This document shows positions 62,516-64,000 of a DNA stretch of 64,000 nt, piece by piece. How positions within the stretch are numbered: position 1 is the stretch's first letter; every line of letters starts with the position of its first letter. Both the position numbers and the translations under genes were made by a program. The stretch is from Desulfosarcina sp. GTDB lineage: Bacteria; Desulfobacterota; Desulfobacteria; Desulfobacterales; Desulfosarcinaceae. The stretch is from NCBI GenBank assembly GCA_014237405.1, contig JABZFO010000154.1, forward strand, positions 1 to 64,000, in the 5' to 3' direction. The notes below the pieces were generated by a model, which searched no databases, was not told the DNA's origin, and saw nothing but the letters and a program-made list of their open reading frames with translations.

Positions 62516-64000
62516 TCACGTCGATATCTGCGAAAAATCGGCAATATGGCCGAATATGGCCGAAATGGCGGCCAGCAGTGCCAGCCGGTTGCGGCGAACA
62601 GCGTCGTCGTCGGCCATGACCATGACATCATTAAAAAAGGCATCCACCGGGTCACGCAGGGTGGCGATGGCGCCCAGGGCGCTGTCCAGGTCACCCTGGT
62701 TCATGAGGCGGTCCACCTGTGCCGTTACCGTCTGGCAGGCCGCGTGTAAGGCGCCTTCCGAGGCGTGTGCAAACAGGGCCGGGTTGACCGGTGCGGCTGC
62801 GGTTTCCGTGGCTTTTTTGAGGATGTTCTCCACCCGCTTGAAGGCCGTTGCCAGGGGCTCGAAGTCCGGTTTGCCCTTGAGTTTTTCCAGGGCGCCTGCC
62901 CGGCGCTCCACATCGGGGATCCGGTTTGCCGAGACGCTGATTACCGCGGCGATTACGTCCTTGGACAACCCCTCGTCGGCCAGCAGACGGGAGAGGCGGT
63001 TTTTAAGGAAGGTCAACACGGCGGTTGCGGTTTGGGCCGGCGGTTCGGTGCTCTTGTCCGCAAACAGGGAGACACTCTTATCTACCAGCTCGGCGAGGGA
63101 GACGTTGAGATTCCGGCTGCGCATGATCTGCAGGATGCCGATGCCCTGGCGACGGAGGGCATAGGGGTCAGCGGCGCCAGTAGGAATCAGGCCGACGGAG
63201 AAGCATCCGCAGATGGAGTCGATCTTTTCGGCAATGGAGAGCAGGGCGCCGGTTTCCGTCTCCGGCAGCTGCCCGCCGCTGTGGGTGGGCCGGTAGTGCT
63301 CCTCGATGGCTACCGCCACTTCCGATGGCTCACCGGCTACCGTGGCGTAAATTCGTCCCATAACGCCCTGGAGTTTGGCGAACTCGCCTACCACCTGGCT
63401 CACCAGGTCGGTCTTGCACAGGTGGGCGGCGCGGGTCACCTTCTCCTTTTCAGTCGGATTGACCGTATCGGCCAGCCAGCCGGCAAGCGTCTTTACCCGC
63501 ATCACCTTGTCGTGCATGCTGCCCAGTTTGGCCTGGAAAAGCACGCCTTTGAGCTTTTCCACCCAGCTTTCCATGGGCACCTTGACATCGGCGGTGTAAA
63601 AATAGCGGGCGTCGGCGAGCCGGGCGCGCAGCACGCGCTGGTGGCCGGTGGCCACTAGGTCCATGTCCCGGGTCCGGGTGTTGTTGACGGCGATGAAGCC
63701 GGGCATGAGCTTGCCGGCTTTGTCGATCACGGCGAAATACTTCTGGTGTTCACGCATGGCCGTGATGAGAATTTCCCTGGGCACTTCGAGGAAAATGTCG
63801 TCAAATTTACCCGCCGTGGCAATGGGAGTCTCCACCAGGTTGGTGACGATGTCCATCAACTCTTCGTCGGGCAACACCTGCCCGCCCATGGCGGCGGCGG
63901 CATTGGCCACGGCCGTCGCGGTCATTTGCCGGCGTTTTGCGATGTCCACCACCACGTTGACCGAGGCCATCGTTTTCTCATAGGCCTCCGGGGAGGGGAT
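62516..64000 (-). CDS. glyS: Glycyl-tRNA synthetase beta subunit (3' part)
   Basis: The frame is open from the window edge (64000) to the stop at 62516 and encodes the C-terminal ~494 residues. Features are VVVDIAKRRQM, LVETPIATAGKFDDIFLEVP, EHQKYFAVIDKAGKLMPGFI, HDKVMRVKTL, AHLCKTDLVSQVVGEFAKLQ, and AIEEHYRPTHSGGQLPETET with the DPYALRRQ motif. The beta subunit binds tRNA(Gly) and partners with GlyQ. The N-terminus lies outside. An internal ATG at 63970 is not the start. Confidence 0.95.
   Translation of the reverse strand: MPSPEAYEKTMASVNVVVDIAKRRQMTATAVANAAAAMGGQVLPDEELMDIVTNLVETPIATAGKFDDIFLEVPREILITAMREHQKYFAVIDKAGKLMPGFIAVNNTRTRDMDLVATGHQRVLRARLADARYFYTADVKVPMESWVEKLKGVLFQAKLGSMHDKVMRVKTLAGWLADTVNPTEKEKVTRAAHLCKTDLVSQVVGEFAKLQGVMGRIYATVAGEPSEVAVAIEEHYRPTHSGGQLPETETGALLSIAEKIDSICGCFSVGLIPTGAADPYALRRQGIGILQIMRSRNLNVSLAELVDKSVSLFADKSTEPPAQTATAVLTFLKNRLSRLLADEGLSKDVIAAVISVSANRIPDVERRAGALEKLKGKPDFEPLATAFKRVENILKKATETAAAPVNPALFAHASEGALHAACQTVTAQVDRLMNQGDLDSALGAIATLRDPVDAFFNDVMVMADDDAVRRNRLALLAAISAIFGHIADFSQIST

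Overview
The window looks like chromosomal DNA of a sulfate-reducing deltaproteobacterium (Desulfobacterota, probably Desulfobacteraceae or Desulfosarcina-like). This is inference from gene content: an anaerobe's hybrid cluster protein and rubredoxin, formate-tetrahydrofolate ligase, FeoAB with its Cys-rich partner, an apparent in-frame Sec-UGA gene, many PAS histidine kinases, and several palindromic intergenic elements. No rRNA, tRNA or CRISPR array was seen.

Region 1-6.5 kb is a disturbed accessory region. It holds the tail of one copy and most of a second copy of a secreted Asp-box/Cys-rich-repeat protein (the second is frameshifted near its end), an IS5-type transposase remnant, a DsbA-like thioredoxin-fold protein whose first active-site Cys codon is TGA, a broken phage-type gene, and a PEP-CTERM-like secreted protein behind a possible GEMM/c-di-GMP riboswitch. 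Region 6.5-12.8 kb has gmd and fcl for GDP-L-fucose, separated by a four-helix-bundle (23S IVP family) cassette with inverted-repeat flanks. It continues with an rfbB remnant, cysteine desulfidase, a pentapeptide protein and a proline racemase-like enzyme.

Region 13-26 kb is a signalling island. A hybrid histidine kinase runs on +. On - lie, in order of transcription, an FHA-adenylyl cyclase, a decayed RND/GGDEF remnant, an intact RND-transporter/histidine-kinase fusion, a [NiFe] hydrogenase small and large subunit with sensory-type features (no Tat signal, no C-terminal processing peptide, CxxD in the small subunit), a PAS histidine kinase, and a receiver protein whose end is scrambled by an 11-bp tandem duplication. 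I read it as an H2-sensing locus, and it is the most interesting part of the window.

Region 26-30 kb is a nitrosative/oxidative stress group: DUF302, rubredoxin, Hcp, DUF1858 and a Crp/Fnr regulator, with a 16-bp palindrome placed as an activator site. Region 30-36 kb has an aldolase, an ArsR regulator with a metal-permease pseudogene, and the feoAB locus. Region 36-46 kb is mixed housekeeping: a TAXI binding protein, an ExeA-like ATPase, leuB, trmJ, ndk (its 5' end lies in a 122-bp palindrome), FmdB, a macrodomain protein, a HesB-like protein, an enoyl-CoA hydratase, a nitroreductase and a PAS-LuxR regulator. Region 46-64 kb has prfC, an HD-GYP protein, coaE, a universal stress protein, a CheX-CheX-FliN fusion, fhs, a heterodimeric ABC exporter, a MobA-HD fusion with a histidine phosphatase, a LigA-like ligase, a nucleoside phosphorylase and the 3' part of glyS, which runs off the right edge.
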